Notes: generated from the sequence alone by a model not told the origin. A DNA stretch of 64,000 bases from Cupriavidus sp. BIS7 (GCF_000292345.1 NZ_ALOU01000007.1:1-64000); one strand, 5' to 3'. Shown: positions 36,544 to 46,115, numbered from the stretch's first letter. Numbers and translations: made by a program.

Positions 36544-37560
36544 TCACGACAAATCAAGGGTGCGCTTGTGAGATGTCCTCACACGGGTACGCGCCGCAAC
36601 GCCAAACTGAATCCGATGCCATTGCGCGAATGTGCTTGGCCCGGAAAACCCTAGCAACGTCGACACTTCGGCAAGCGGTCGTGCACCGTCTTTCAGATAA
36701 CGTGAAAGAAGGTCACGCCGCATGCCTTCCACCAATGCACTGAAAGTCGTCCCTTCTTCGGCCAGGCGCCTCGCCACAGTGCGGCGATCGACGCCCAAAT
36801 GCTGGGCAACCATCTCCACTCGGCAGTGCCCGCGTGGCAGCAGCAGCACGATTAGTTGGCGCACCCGGTCGGTAACGCGGGCCTCCCTGTTGGGGAGTTG
36901 CTCCAGCAGCTTGTGCGTGTAGCGTGCCATCACCGGGTCGGCCCCAGGATTCGGCGCATCAAGATCGGCAGCGTTGCATACGATGCCATTGAACTCCTGG
37001 CCGAACTCCACCACGGGACCGAATACGCGCCGATGCACCGCGGTGCTGGCAGGCACGTGGTGCATGAAACACACCCTCTGCGGGCGCCAACTGACACCCA
37101 GGAAAACGCTGAGCACGCGGTATGTGGTCCCCAGCGCCATCTCAATGGCCTGTCGCACCGATTGGCCATCTATGGCCGCAATCTCCACGCGAATCGTAAC
37201 CAGGTTGCCTTCCTGCTCAACGCTTACCGCGACCGACTCGCCGTGCATATGGATATGACGGACGATGGCGTCCAGCGCGTGTCGCAGCGTGGGCTCGTCC
37301 CGCACCCGTAACCCCAGTGGACCCAAGGTCGACAGCCGGCGCGATTCCGCCATGCGCAGCCCGAATGCTGGTTCAGCGCCCCGCGCCGCGGCGAGCTCCA
37401 ACAGGTGCTCAACCGCCTGGACCGGAATCAGGAGATCCGGTTCATCGAGGCAACGGCGCGGCAGATTCACCTCGGCAACCAGCGCACGCGCATCCAGATC
37501 GCATGCAGCCGCGATCTGTGCGAAGTGAGTGAGGCTTGCGCTGCGCACTAGTCCAGACAT
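36544..37560 (-). CDS. AraC family transcriptional regulator, cluster C
   Basis: A 338-residue paralogue of the regulators at 448, 7119 and 46182. The Arabinose_bd-like domain starts MSGLVRSASLTHFAQIAAAC; the helix-turn-helix has VAQHLGVDRRTVARRLAEEG and EVSTLLGFSGPSTFAQW. The start at 37560 aligns with the paralogues; an upstream ATG at 37617 would add 19 residues. It is divergent from the MFS transporter gene and probably controls the transporter-hydrolase operon. Confidence 0.9.
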   Translation of the reverse strand: MSGLVRSASLTHFAQIAAACDLDARALVAEVNLPRRCLDEPDLLIPVQAVEHLLELAAARGAEPAFGLRMAESRRLSTLGPLGLRVRDEPTLRHALDAIVRHIHMHGESVAVSVEQEGNLVTIRVEIAAIDGQSVRQAIEMALGTTYRVLSVFLGVSWRPQRVCFMHHVPASTAVHRRVFGPVVEFGQEFNGIVCNAADLDAPNPGADPVMARYTHKLLEQLPNREARVTDRVRQLIVLLLPRGHCRVEMVAQHLGVDRRTVARRLAEEGTTFSALVEGMRRDLLSRYLKDGARPLAEVSTLLGFSGPSTFAQWHRIQFGVAARTRVRTSHKRTLDLS

Positions 37561-37581
37561 GGTTTTATCGTTTTCCCTTAT

Positions 37582-37609
37582 TGCCTCCAAATATAAACTT
37601 GAAGTCCCG
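37582..37609. promoter_or_regulatory. Imperfect 21-bp-spaced repeat (TGCCTCC / AGTCCCG)
   Basis: On the plus strand TGCCTCC at 37582-37588 and AGTCCCG at 37603-37609 are 21 bp apart, upstream of the AraC start at 37560. The second half lies in GTCCCGAAAT, shared exactly with the site at 1543. This is a weaker version of the same operator pattern. Confidence 0.35.
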
Positions 37610-37768
37610 AAATACAAAGTAGTTTCTGTCGGGCGAATCCATAATCGACTGCAAGATAAAACCGCTGTTCAGCTTGGCCGGCTTCGAAACGACCTCACGC
37701 TGCGGCTCGCAAGCCTTGGTGGCGCCTGCCCCAAAGCCCCTTAGGCATCACGCCCCCTGGAGGAGACA

Positions 37769-39061
37769 ATGATCCGTTGGAAGAACTACCCGCGCAGCGT
37801 ACTGGCCGTACTGCTGGCGATTCACATGCTCGCGCACATCGATCGCAACATGCTGCTCGGTTTCTCACCTCAGATCACCAAGGACCTTGCCCTGAGCAAT
37901 GCACAGTATGGCTTGCTGGTCGGTGCGGTATGGGTGCTGAGCTATGGCGTGATGGCCGTATTCATGGGTACGCTGGCCGACCGCACCAGCCGTACGCGGG
38001 TGATGGCCGTGGGAATGCTGATCTGGAGCGTATGTACGGCGGCGTCAGGTGCAGCACAGAACTTCGAGCAGATGGTGGCCGCGCGCTTTCTGGTTGCCAC
38101 CGGTGAAGCTGCGCTGGTGCCGGCCGCCGTGTCGTTGCTGACCGAGTTGTTCGGCGCCGAGCGGCGCAGTACTGCGGTGGGTGTGTTCTTCATGGGCATC
38201 CCGCTGGGTGTCGGCTTCAGCTTCCTGTTGGCCGGCACACTCGGGGCGACGCAAGGCTGGCGCGGCACGTTCTATCTGTTGGGCCTCATTGGCGTGGTCA
38301 TTGCAGCGTGTCTCTTGCTGTTCAAGGACCGTCGCGATGCCCACGAAGCATCACCGTGCGGCGCACCATTCGTGCAGCAGGTGCGCAGCACACTGGACGC
38401 TATACGCATCACACCCGCTGTCTTGTGGACCATCATCGGTTTCGCTGTGGTGAACGTGGCGTTCGCGGGGCTCTCGTTCGTGCAACTGTGGCTCGTGCGC
38501 GAGCGCGGCTTCGATGCTGCTGCCATTGCGCGCCAGATCGGGCTCCTGCAGATCGTGTTTGGCGTACTCGGCGCCGCCGTGGGTGGCGTGCTCGGTGACC
38601 GTGTGGGTAATCGCATGCGCGGCGGGCATGCCAACGTTATCGTGGCAATGATCCTGCTGTGCAGCCCGCTGATGGTTGCCTACCGCTTTGCGCAGCCTGG
38701 CTCGACCCTCTTCTACATCGGCATGTGCGCCAGCTTCTTCCTGCCGCTGGCACTGTATGGCCCGGCCCTTGCCGTCATGCACGCGTCGACCGCGCCACAG
38801 ATGCGCTCGACCGTCACCGGCATCGCCATGCTGCTGGTCAACATCTTTGCAATCGCGGTTGGTAGTGCTGCAGTTGGCGCGATCAGTGACCGCTTGAACG
38901 CTGCTGGATCTTCGCACGCGCTGACCACCGCGCTTCTGGGCACCGATCTTCTAGTCATCGTGTCGGCCGGTGTCTTCCTGTTGGTTGCCGCGAAGGTGCG
39001 TGCCACTAATCCTTCCCCGGCTGGCGAGCACATCGCGCCGCAATGGCAGCGATCGCAATGA
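37769..39061 (+). CDS. MFS transporter
   Basis: A 430-residue major facilitator with 12 predicted membrane segments. The loop 2-3 motif GTLADRTSRTRVMAVG and the equivalent GVLGDRVGNRMRGGH in the second half are the family signatures; DRNMLLGFSPQI near the N-terminus recalls aromatic acid/hexuronate transporters of the ACS family. It presumably takes up the compound handled by the downstream hydrolase. It is divergent from an AraC regulator; a GGAGGAGA ribosome site precedes the ATG. Confidence 0.9.
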   Translation: MIRWKNYPRSVLAVLLAIHMLAHIDRNMLLGFSPQITKDLALSNAQYGLLVGAVWVLSYGVMAVFMGTLADRTSRTRVMAVGMLIWSVCTAASGAAQNFEQMVAARFLVATGEAALVPAAVSLLTELFGAERRSTAVGVFFMGIPLGVGFSFLLAGTLGATQGWRGTFYLLGLIGVVIAACLLLFKDRRDAHEASPCGAPFVQQVRSTLDAIRITPAVLWTIIGFAVVNVAFAGLSFVQLWLVRERGFDAAAIARQIGLLQIVFGVLGAAVGGVLGDRVGNRMRGGHANVIVAMILLCSPLMVAYRFAQPGSTLFYIGMCASFFLPLALYGPALAVMHASTAPQMRSTVTGIAMLLVNIFAIAVGSAAVGAISDRLNAAGSSHALTTALLGTDLLVIVSAGVFLLVAAKVRATNPSPAGEHIAPQWQRSQ

Positions 39062-39098
39062 CGCTGGCCTGCCCACTTCTCATTCAATGGAGACATCA

Positions 39099-39194
39099 AT
39101 GAAAGTCGAACGACTGAGCTACGCGGCGATGGATTACCCGCCATGCCAAACGCAAGATGAACGCGCCACGATCGTCGGCGACAAGCCGCTCTGA
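39099..39194 (+). CDS. Possible 31-residue peptide between MFS and hydrolase genes
   Basis: A short frame from 39099 with GGAGA 6 bases upstream, encoding MKVERLSYAAMDYPPCQTQD and a short end DERATIVGDKPL. The hydrolase starts 13 bases after its stop. It may be a small operon peptide or the remnant of a deleted enzyme gene. No family recognised. Confidence 0.25.
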   Translation: MKVERLSYAAMDYPPCQTQDERATIVGDKPL

Positions 39195-39207
39195 AAGGAC
39201 ATCCGAC

Positions 39208-40080
39208 ATGACAAACGTAACGCATCACTACGCCGATCTGGGCGACGTGCGCTTGCACTATGTCGCCGCCGGCAGCGGGCCAACCGTCGTGTTGCTGCAC
39301 GGATGGCCGCAAACCTGGTACATGTGGCGGGACGTCATTCATGGGCTCGCGAGTCGTTACCGGGTCATCGCCCCGGACCTGCGGGGGCTTGGCGATTCGT
39401 CCCGCCCGCTTGGTGGGTACGACACCAAGACGGTCAGTCAGGATATCTGGCGCCTTGTACACGACGTGCTCGGCGAGGACCGCTTTTTCGTCGTAGGCCA
39501 TGACTGGGGTGGGCCGGTGGCGTTTGCGCTGGCGGCACAGCACCGCAAGGCCATTCTCGGGCTGGCTGCCTTCGACGTACCTGTACCGGGCGATGGCGCG
39601 CCCCTGGCGGCTATGGCTCGCTGGCACTTCGGGTTTCATGGAGAACCCGATTTCCCTGAGGCGCTGGTCGCGGGTCGTGAAGAACTCTATCTGAGCTTTT
39701 TCTATCGCAAGGCGGGTGCCCGTCCGGATGCCATTTCGGAAGAGGCCCGGCGCGAGTACTTGCGCACCTACTCGCAGCCGGGCGCCATGCGCGCCGGATT
39801 CAACTACTACCGCGCCCTTCCGCAGGATATTGCAGACAACCAGCAGTTCATTGCCGAAGGCAAGCTGGAGATGCCAGTGCTTGTCTATGGCGGTGGTGCA
39901 CCGGGTATCGGCCGCGGCATGGCGGCGATGGAATCCTGGCAGCGCGTGGCCGCCAACGTTCGTGGCGGTGTCGCAGAAGGCTGCGGACACTGGATTCCGG
40001 AAGAGCTGCCGGATTGGACGGTCGAGCGCCTACTTGAATTTTTCGCCGACAATAGCGCAAGGTGCCCCCATCGGCCTTAA
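39208..40080 (+). CDS. Alpha/beta hydrolase, epoxide hydrolase / haloalkane dehalogenase-like
   Basis: A 290-residue alpha/beta-fold hydrolase. The nucleophile elbow VVGHDWGG holds Asp99, which points to epoxide hydrolase or dehalogenase chemistry rather than a serine esterase; the oxyanion motif is HGWPQTWYMW at 31-40, and the catalytic His is in EGCGHWIPEE. A cap domain lies at about 130-220 with the Tyr residues expected for epoxide binding. The start at 39208 follows AAGGAC. It belongs to the MFS operon. A homologue lies at 45055. Confidence 0.87.
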   Translation: MTNVTHHYADLGDVRLHYVAAGSGPTVVLLHGWPQTWYMWRDVIHGLASRYRVIAPDLRGLGDSSRPLGGYDTKTVSQDIWRLVHDVLGEDRFFVVGHDWGGPVAFALAAQHRKAILGLAAFDVPVPGDGAPLAAMARWHFGFHGEPDFPEALVAGREELYLSFFYRKAGARPDAISEEARREYLRTYSQPGAMRAGFNYYRALPQDIADNQQFIAEGKLEMPVLVYGGGAPGIGRGMAAMESWQRVAANVRGGVAEGCGHWIPEELPDWTVERLLEFFADNSARCPHRP

Positions 40081-40175
40081 CTGGTTGGCCGGGACGTTGG
40101 GAGCCCCCCGGCTTTGCATGAAAAGCGCTTCTACTCCTAGAATGGTTCGCGTACCTGCCGACAGGAAGCAGATGA

Positions 40176-41369
40176 ATGATCGTCAACCTGTTGCTTGACT
40201 CAGTGATATTTCTCGCGGCAGCACTGATCACGGTGCCGCTGTCGGTACGACTCGGCTTCGGCTCTGTCCTTGGTTACCTGATAGCCGGTGTGATCATCGG
40301 TCCTGGAGTATTGGGGCTCGTCGTCGCTGTCGACCCGGTATTCCATATATCCGAGCTGGGCATCATGCTGATGATGTTTGTCATCGGCATCGAGATGGAT
40401 GTCCAGAAGCTGTGGGACATGCGGCGGTCAATTTTCGGCTACGGTGGCATCCAGGTCACGCTGTGCGGGGTGCTGCTGGCCGCGATCTTCACTGCTTTCG
40501 GCGTGCAATGGCGCGTTGGCGTTGCAGCCGCACTAGCGCTCTCGCTTTCGTCAACCGCGATGGTAATTTCGATTCTCGAGCAGAGCCGGCAGATCGATAC
40601 GCCACTCGGGAGGACGAGTTTCGGAATTCTGCTGTTCCAGGATATTGCGGCAATCCCAATGATTGCCTTGTTGCCACTGCTCTCCCCAATGCCGGCTGCG
40701 GAGATGATGTCCCCCGGTTGGGAACTGGCGCTTAAGGCACTGGCCATGCTTGCCGCGATTCTTTTCGCCGGACGTTTCTTCCTGGGTTTTATCATTCCTG
40801 TCATCAAACGCAGCGGCACACGCGACATGTTCACTGTGTTCGCGCTGCTCTGGGTGATTGGCATCGCCTTGCTCATGCACAGCGTTCACCTGTCCATGTC
40901 ACTCGGCGCGTTTGTAGCCGGTGTGCTCCTGGCAGGTTCCGAAGGCCGTCACGAGATCGAATCCGACATGGCGCCCTTCAAGGGGATACTGCTCGGGCTG
41001 TTCTTCATGGCCGTGGGCATGTCGATCGATTTCGGTGTGCTGGTACACAAGCCGGCGCTGATTGCCGCACTGGTTGTTGCGCTAGTCGGCGCCAAATCGG
41101 CCGCACTGTGGTTCCTGGCCAGCCGGTTCCAGGTACCGCGCGAGCAGCACACCTACTTCGCGATTCTGCTTTCCCAGGGCGGAGAATTTGCTTTCGTTGT
41201 GATGGCGGCGGCCCAGAGCGCGCGCTTGCTGAATGACGAGCAATTGTCGGTCGTGACAGCGGCGGTCGCTCTATCGATGGCCGCCACCCCGCTTCTGCTC
41301 GTCACCCAGCGAATGCTGGCAGCTACGCGCCCGAGCGAGAAGCGTAGTGTGCCCGACAACCGGGTATGA
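40176..41369 (+). CDS. Monovalent cation:proton antiporter-2 (KefB/KefC-type) without RCK domain
   Basis: A 397-residue CPA2 transporter with 11-13 membrane helices. Family features are GYLIAGVIIGPGVLGL, FVIGIEMDVQKLWDMRRSIFG, LSSTAMVISIL and LLFQDIAAIPMIALLPLL. Full KefB/KefC proteins have about 600 residues with a C-terminal TrkA-N domain; this one stops after the membrane part, so ligand control by glutathione or NAD is unlikely. It is 95 bases downstream of the hydrolase and may or may not be in its operon. Confidence 0.85.
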   Translation: MIVNLLLDSVIFLAAALITVPLSVRLGFGSVLGYLIAGVIIGPGVLGLVVAVDPVFHISELGIMLMMFVIGIEMDVQKLWDMRRSIFGYGGIQVTLCGVLLAAIFTAFGVQWRVGVAAALALSLSSTAMVISILEQSRQIDTPLGRTSFGILLFQDIAAIPMIALLPLLSPMPAAEMMSPGWELALKALAMLAAILFAGRFFLGFIIPVIKRSGTRDMFTVFALLWVIGIALLMHSVHLSMSLGAFVAGVLLAGSEGRHEIESDMAPFKGILLGLFFMAVGMSIDFGVLVHKPALIAALVVALVGAKSAALWFLASRFQVPREQHTYFAILLSQGGEFAFVVMAAAQSARLLNDEQLSVVTAAVALSMAATPLLLVTQRMLAATRPSEKRSVPDNRV

Positions 41370-41590
41370 GCCACTTGCCGGCGCGGCGGAGGCTGCCACC
41401 TCACAAACCAATCCGATGTCGCTTGCCTGTCTCCGGCTTGGCTCGCAGGGACCGCGACCGGCATTGCGAAGAGGCCGGGAACGGCTGGACTCCGAACATT
41501 GGCCGTGTCTAAGACGTGGATCCTGACTCTGCGATTTGCCGCCACCTCTCGCGATGGATGGCGGCTACGCGCCTGCGGTAAGAAGCCAGA

Positions 41591-42388
41591 TTATCGGCCC
41601 GGTGGTGGCTGGGTTGGCACGTAGACGACGCCACCACTGCCGTAGCCCGCCGTATACCACGTTGAACCGCAGTTGTAGTAGGAGGCGCCGCTCACCACCA
41701 CTGGGGCAACGTTGCAGGGCGGTGCGGCTGGCGGCGGAGGCGGTGCCGGCATAGGCGCCGCGGTACTGACCGGAACCGGAGTTGCCGCAGCACTCACCAT
41801 GGCCGCTGTCGTACCAACAACTAACGCGCCCGCGACAAAGCCGGCAGCCGCATCGTCGTCCCAGTCGGAATTGCAATCTGAGCAGGCGCTTTGCCGGTTT
41901 GCTTGGTTCTGGCTGGAGGTGGCCTGTCGGTTGGCCTGGTTCTGGCTGGAGGTCGCTTGGCGCTGAGCCTGGCTTTCACTCTTGCTCTGCTGCCGCTGCG
42001 CCTGGTTGGCGCCAGAAGTCTGTTGCGCCTGGCTCACGGAGGACTGCCGCTGCGCCTGGTTGGCGCCAGAAGTCTGTTGCGCCTGGCTCACAGAGGACTG
42101 CCGTTGCGCCTGATTTTCGCCGGCCGCCTGCTTACGCTGGCCTGTCGCACCCTCGCCGCCGCCTGTTCGCTGTGCCGCTGCTCCGCCTCCTTGCCCCGAA
42201 GAAAAGGATCCGCTAGCCGCCGCGCCTCCGCGCGAGAAGCCACCCTCACCACCCTCGCCACCACTGCGGCTGCCCCGATCGCCGCCACGGCCGCCACGCC
42301 CCTGCGCGCCAGCCTCAAGCACGCCCCCCATGAGGAATAGGCTTGCGAGCGCCACGGCGGCAACGCCACGCCATGGAAGTGTTTTCAT
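41591..42388 (-). CDS. Exported Gln/Ala/Ser-repeat protein
   Basis: A 265-residue protein with a signal peptide (1-28, ending AGA), then a Gly/Arg/Ser-rich part and several copies of NQAQRQ units, including two exact 17-residue blocks with SSVSQAQQTSGA, followed by QAQRQATSSQ. A short acidic segment CSDCNSDWDDD, a hydrophobic helix (AGFVAGALVVGTTAAMVSAA), a proline run and a conserved-looking end (YYNCGSTWYTAGYGSGGVVY) complete it. The C-terminal segment resembles small surface-exposed domains. It overlaps the DUF2092 gene by 4 bases, so it is coupled to it. Confidence 0.7.
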   Translation of the reverse strand: MKTLPWRGVAAVALASLFLMGGVLEAGAQGRGGRGGDRGSRSGGEGGEGGFSRGGAAASGSFSSGQGGGAAAQRTGGGEGATGQRKQAAGENQAQRQSSVSQAQQTSGANQAQRQSSVSQAQQTSGANQAQRQQSKSESQAQRQATSSQNQANRQATSSQNQANRQSACSDCNSDWDDDAAAGFVAGALVVGTTAAMVSAAATPVPVSTAAPMPAPPPPPAAPPCNVAPVVVSGASYYNCGSTWYTAGYGSGGVVYVPTQPPPGR

Positions 42389-43248
42389 TTCTTGCCTCCT
42401 TTGGCTGGCGACACCTTGCGCGCCCCGGGTTGCACAGTGGGAATTTCCGCGGCAAATGCAATCCTTGTCGCGCCGTCCGGCACCCGCGCCGAGAATGTGT
42501 CATCGGCAAGCTTCGGTGCGAAGTTCCAGTCCGATAACTGTGCCCAGAACTGAGGCTGGCCCGGCTCATTCTTGTAGGTCAGGACAACTCGAACGGGAAC
42601 TGGCTGGTTGCCGTCAGCCACCCAGACCTGAAAATCCACCGTGTCGCCGCGCGCGGCAAGGTGATAGGACGGGATACCCTGAATATTGGTCTTCTCCACA
42701 TAATCGATCGCCCGTACGCGCTCATTGAATTCAGCGGGCAGTCGGCTTAACAGGAGCATGGCCAAGGGAAACCGCACATGAAGATCCCGGACCAAATGAA
42801 CAACGGTGTCGTCCAGACCGCCGGGTTGCGCGCCAGTCGCAAAGACGTTATCGGCAAAATCGATCAGCCGAATCTCCTTGCCCGTGAGTACAGTAAGAGT
42901 CTTACTGCCGTCGCTACGCTCGCTTTCAACCCGCAACCGGTCCGGTCTGCTCGCAATGATCTTGCGAATCTCTCCGAATTCGATCTTCTGACCGGATGCC
43001 TGGACGGTATCGTAGCCGCATCGCATCGTGACGCTGAACGCCTGCGCGCTGCCGAGAAATTCGGCCATCCGCATCAAGATAGTACGAGCCTGCTCCTGCT
43101 CCCGCGACTCGCTCTTCTGCACTGCGGCAGGCGCCTTCTCTGCCGGCACAGGCGGTTGTGAATATGCCCGCTGGCTGATCGCCCAAAGGAAGGGCGACAT
43201 GAGAACAACCTGCACAACGCGACGCAGGATCCGATAGTGTGCTTTCAT
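42385..43248 (-). CDS. DUF2092 family periplasmic protein
   Basis: A 287-residue exported protein with an N-terminal signal (RILRRVVQVVLMSPFLWA, cleaved around YSQ). The DUF2092 pattern is ILMRMAEFLGSAQAFSVTMR, RPDRLRVESERSDGSKTLTV and IDYVEKTNIQGIPSYHLAARG; the fold is LolA/outer-membrane-lipoprotein-carrier-like. Function unknown, perhaps binding a lipid or lipoprotein. The start at 43248 has AAGGGGG. Its end overlaps the repeat protein gene (ATGA). Confidence 0.82.
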   Translation of the reverse strand: MKAHYRILRRVVQVVLMSPFLWAISQRAYSQPPVPAEKAPAAVQKSESREQEQARTILMRMAEFLGSAQAFSVTMRCGYDTVQASGQKIEFGEIRKIIASRPDRLRVESERSDGSKTLTVLTGKEIRLIDFADNVFATGAQPGGLDDTVVHLVRDLHVRFPLAMLLLSRLPAEFNERVRAIDYVEKTNIQGIPSYHLAARGDTVDFQVWVADGNQPVPVRVVLTYKNEPGQPQFWAQLSDWNFAPKLADDTFSARVPDGATRIAFAAEIPTVQPGARKVSPAKGGKK

Positions 43249-43542
43249 GAACACCCCCTTGTTCACATACGACTCTTTTTCTTGAAGCGTCTTCCTGCCG
43301 GGCAGTAGCGGGCGCCCTGAGCAAGCTGGCTTGTGGGCAATATAGTTCACAGCCTAGGCTACACATGCATGTAAAACAAACAATCGCGGCCGGCGACGTA
43401 CAGCATGGCCTGCCCTTTGCAAACAAGTACACCTCGATCGCGCCAGATGCGCCTCATGCACGACATGTGCCTTCGATGATGAGGATGTGGCCGGAAATCG
43501 GCAACCCGCCGCTGGACGAGCCAGCAGGCGGGAATCCGGATA

Positions 43543-44976
43543 TCAGCTTGCTACGCGCCTGATTACCGGTGGCTTCCAGGTGCCATTGAGGGCATCTGGC
43601 CCCGGCAGGTACATGCGCAGGTTCATCGAAAAGCTGCCTGATGCAGGCGTGGGCAACCAGTTGGATTCCATGCCGATGGCACGCTCGCGCTGGAGCACCA
43701 GATCCAGTGAGCCATCTGCGTTGTACTTCAGCGGATCGCGATCACCGATGGCGAAACGGTTGATGGAATTGGAAGCAAAGAACTGCCGATCGTTGTACAT
43801 CGACAGGGACCAGAAGGCGCGTGCCGGCGGCAACTGCTCCTTGTCGAAGTGGATGACGTATTTCGCCGCGCTGTCGAAGGGCTTGCCTTCGGCGTCCACC
43901 ATCGCAAACGGGTAGAGCGCGTCGTCGACCGTGCAGGCTCCCAGACCGGCAAAAGCAATTATCGCCCGACGGAGATAATCGGTCCCATACGTGCCGATCG
44001 GATTGGCAATCACTCTCCAACCGTTTGTCACGAAACCGGTGCGAGGTAGCGCTGCCACGATCAGCGAGCGTCCCGCGGCCGGCGCGGCCCGCAACGCGGC
44101 CTGCGACTCCGGCGGCAAGCGGTTCAGATCAAGATCCTGCCCGGGTACCAACCCGAGGCGTGCGATGCGGGCAAGAATCGGGAAGTCGTTGGCATGCGGC
44201 GGATTGGTCTTCAGCAACCGGGCAAACGTCGCAAAGTAGGTGTCCGCGTCCATCTTTGCCACCTGCTCGACTGGGGCCGTCATATCCTGCTGTGGATTGA
44301 CGGTGCCCATTGGGGGTACATAGCCAGGCTTGCCCCATGCGCTGAGCGGTGTCGTCCTGAGGCCGGCCTGGAATTTGTGCACGGACTCATAGTCTGCAAC
44401 GCCATTGGTCTGCGTCCGGCCGATCATCCAGCCCACGGCCGTCGGCGAGACATAAGCGGTCACGCCAGCCGGGAGCTTGCCACGCCAACCTGGGCCGACA
44501 ATGGCGAACTGCTGCGGACCATTGCCGGTGGTGCGCGTACCGGGTGAGGTAAAGATGTCCGTCCACAGGTCGAGCGCCGGAAGCAGATAGTAGCGACCGC
44601 CGGAATCCGGCACGGTGATGATGAGTGGCTCACGCGTGACGTCGAACCAGAGCGTCGAGTACAGTGTGTCCGCATTCGGACGAACCACTATGTCGAACTT
44701 TTCGTCGGGAAAAGCGGTCGCGTGCACGAACTGGTTCATCGGCGCACGGAAGTGGCTGGAATCGGGAGCTTCAACGTTGGTGGAAACGCGTCGCGTCACC
44801 TCCATTAGCACCATCGGGTAGGCGTAAATATAGGCCTCTGTAGCAATTTCCTGTGCATCGGCCGCGCTTGGCGGGGCCGTGGCTGCGCCGGCGGATGCCT
44901 GAACCTGAAGTGCAGCCAAACCAAGCAGTGGGCACAGAGCGCGCCCAAGCCACGGGCTACGAGTCCATCCAATCAT
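43543..44976 (-). CDS. DUF1254/DUF1214 domain exported protein
   Basis: A 477-residue protein with a signal peptide (about 1-32). DUF1254 covers about 45-180 (EAYIYAYPMVLMEVTRR, VRPNADTLYSTLWFDV, and SGGRYYLLPALDLWTDIF), and DUF1214 covers about 350-465 (DKEQLPPARAFWSLSMYNDR and GSFSMNLRMYLPGPDALNG). The family is widespread next to catabolic genes, with no proven reaction. The start at 44976 follows AGGAG with a 6-base gap. It lies 78 bases after the hydrolase stop on the same strand and may be its operon partner. Confidence 0.9.
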   Translation of the reverse strand: MIGWTRSPWLGRALCPLLGLAALQVQASAGAATAPPSAADAQEIATEAYIYAYPMVLMEVTRRVSTNVEAPDSSHFRAPMNQFVHATAFPDEKFDIVVRPNADTLYSTLWFDVTREPLIITVPDSGGRYYLLPALDLWTDIFTSPGTRTTGNGPQQFAIVGPGWRGKLPAGVTAYVSPTAVGWMIGRTQTNGVADYESVHKFQAGLRTTPLSAWGKPGYVPPMGTVNPQQDMTAPVEQVAKMDADTYFATFARLLKTNPPHANDFPILARIARLGLVPGQDLDLNRLPPESQAALRAAPAAGRSLIVAALPRTGFVTNGWRVIANPIGTYGTDYLRRAIIAFAGLGACTVDDALYPFAMVDAEGKPFDSAAKYVIHFDKEQLPPARAFWSLSMYNDRQFFASNSINRFAIGDRDPLKYNADGSLDLVLQRERAIGMESNWLPTPASGSFSMNLRMYLPGPDALNGTWKPPVIRRVAS

Positions 44977-45054
44977 GTCTTCTCCTGTATTTTCCATGAG
45001 CGTTACGTTCGCCCCATCCAGGACGGTGGGGCGTCAGGTCAAACTTTCCGAAAC

Positions 45055-46086
45055 TCAGCCCGCTAGCTGCCCCAAGAACTCGAGGAGCAAATCGTTGACT
45101 TGTTCTACGCATTCCTCCGCGGCACTGTGGCCCACGCCAGGCAGCAGGACTTTCTTTCGCAGCCCGGGCAGGTACGCGTCGAGTTGGTCATAGAGGTCAC
45201 CCACCAGCTCAAGGGATGGGTCGGCTGCGCCGCCAATGAACATGCTCGGCTGCTGCACCACGGCGCCATCGAGGAAAGCCGTGATTTCCCAGTTCCGGTC
45301 GCGACAGCGGTAGTAGTTCAAGGCGCCGGCAAATCCGGTGCGGGTGTACTCCTCCACGTAGTAGTCCAGCGCGCGAGCACTCAACCACTCAGGGAATTCC
45401 TTCGGCTCTGTGAAAGCGCGAAGAATGCTCTCGCCCGGCTCGATAAGCATGCGCCAGCGTTCGGCGCCGACGGCACTCCCGGAGATCGAGTAGAAGACGC
45501 TGCGCAGCGTCTTTCGCGTATCGGCGGACAATTCGCGGTCGGGCTTGCCAACCTGCTGGAAGTACATGTGGTGATACACCTTGCCCTTGGCCATGGCCTG
45601 CCAGCCGACACTGGGCTTTACCTTGCCTCGTGGCGGTACCGGTGTGTTGAGCATGACGAGTGCGCGAAACAAATCCGGCCTCAGCATGGCGGCCGACTGA
45701 GCGACCCAGGCGCCCAGGTCGTGCCCGACGATCACGGCGGACGTCTCACCCAGCGCCTCCATCAGTCCGACCATGTCGCCAACGGCCTGACTCAAGTCAT
45801 AGGCTTCGATCGCCTCGGGCCGGTCGCTTTGGCCAAATCCACGTTGATCGGGCACAACGACCCGATAGCCGGCGTTGACCAGCGCCGGGATCTGGCGGCG
45901 CCACATGTACCACAGGTAGGGAAAGCCGTGCAGCAGGATGACCAGGGGGCCTTCCCCCTCGTCCACGTAGTGCATGCGGATGCCGTTCACCTCGGCGAAG
46001 CAGTGGTTGAACGCTTGCGGATCGTCGGCATTCGCCCGTGCCCAAGCGTCGATCCTGGCGCAGTGAGCTGCTGTGCCCTTAGTCAT
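45055..46086 (-). CDS. Alpha/beta hydrolase, epoxide hydrolase-like, cluster D
   Basis: A 343-residue hydrolase with nucleophile Asp123 in IVGHDLGAW, oxyanion motif HGFPYLWYMWR at 53-63 and catalytic His in PGVGHSAAEE. The cap domain has the paired tyrosines typical of epoxide hydrolases (YYVEEYTRTG). It resembles the enzyme at 39208 and may hydrolyse an epoxide, fluoroacetate-like or ester substrate. It is divergent from the fourth AraC regulator, with two possible operator types in the 95-bp gap. Confidence 0.87.
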   Translation of the reverse strand: MTKGTAAHCARIDAWARANADDPQAFNHCFAEVNGIRMHYVDEGEGPLVILLHGFPYLWYMWRRQIPALVNAGYRVVVPDQRGFGQSDRPEAIEAYDLSQAVGDMVGLMEALGETSAVIVGHDLGAWVAQSAAMLRPDLFRALVMLNTPVPPRGKVKPSVGWQAMAKGKVYHHMYFQQVGKPDRELSADTRKTLRSVFYSISGSAVGAERWRMLIEPGESILRAFTEPKEFPEWLSARALDYYVEEYTRTGFAGALNYYRCRDRNWEITAFLDGAVVQQPSMFIGGAADPSLELVGDLYDQLDAYLPGLRKKVLLPGVGHSAAEECVEQVNDLLLEFLGQLAG

Positions 46087-46115
46087 TGTCTTCCTCCGTG
46101 TCAGGGTTTCGACTA

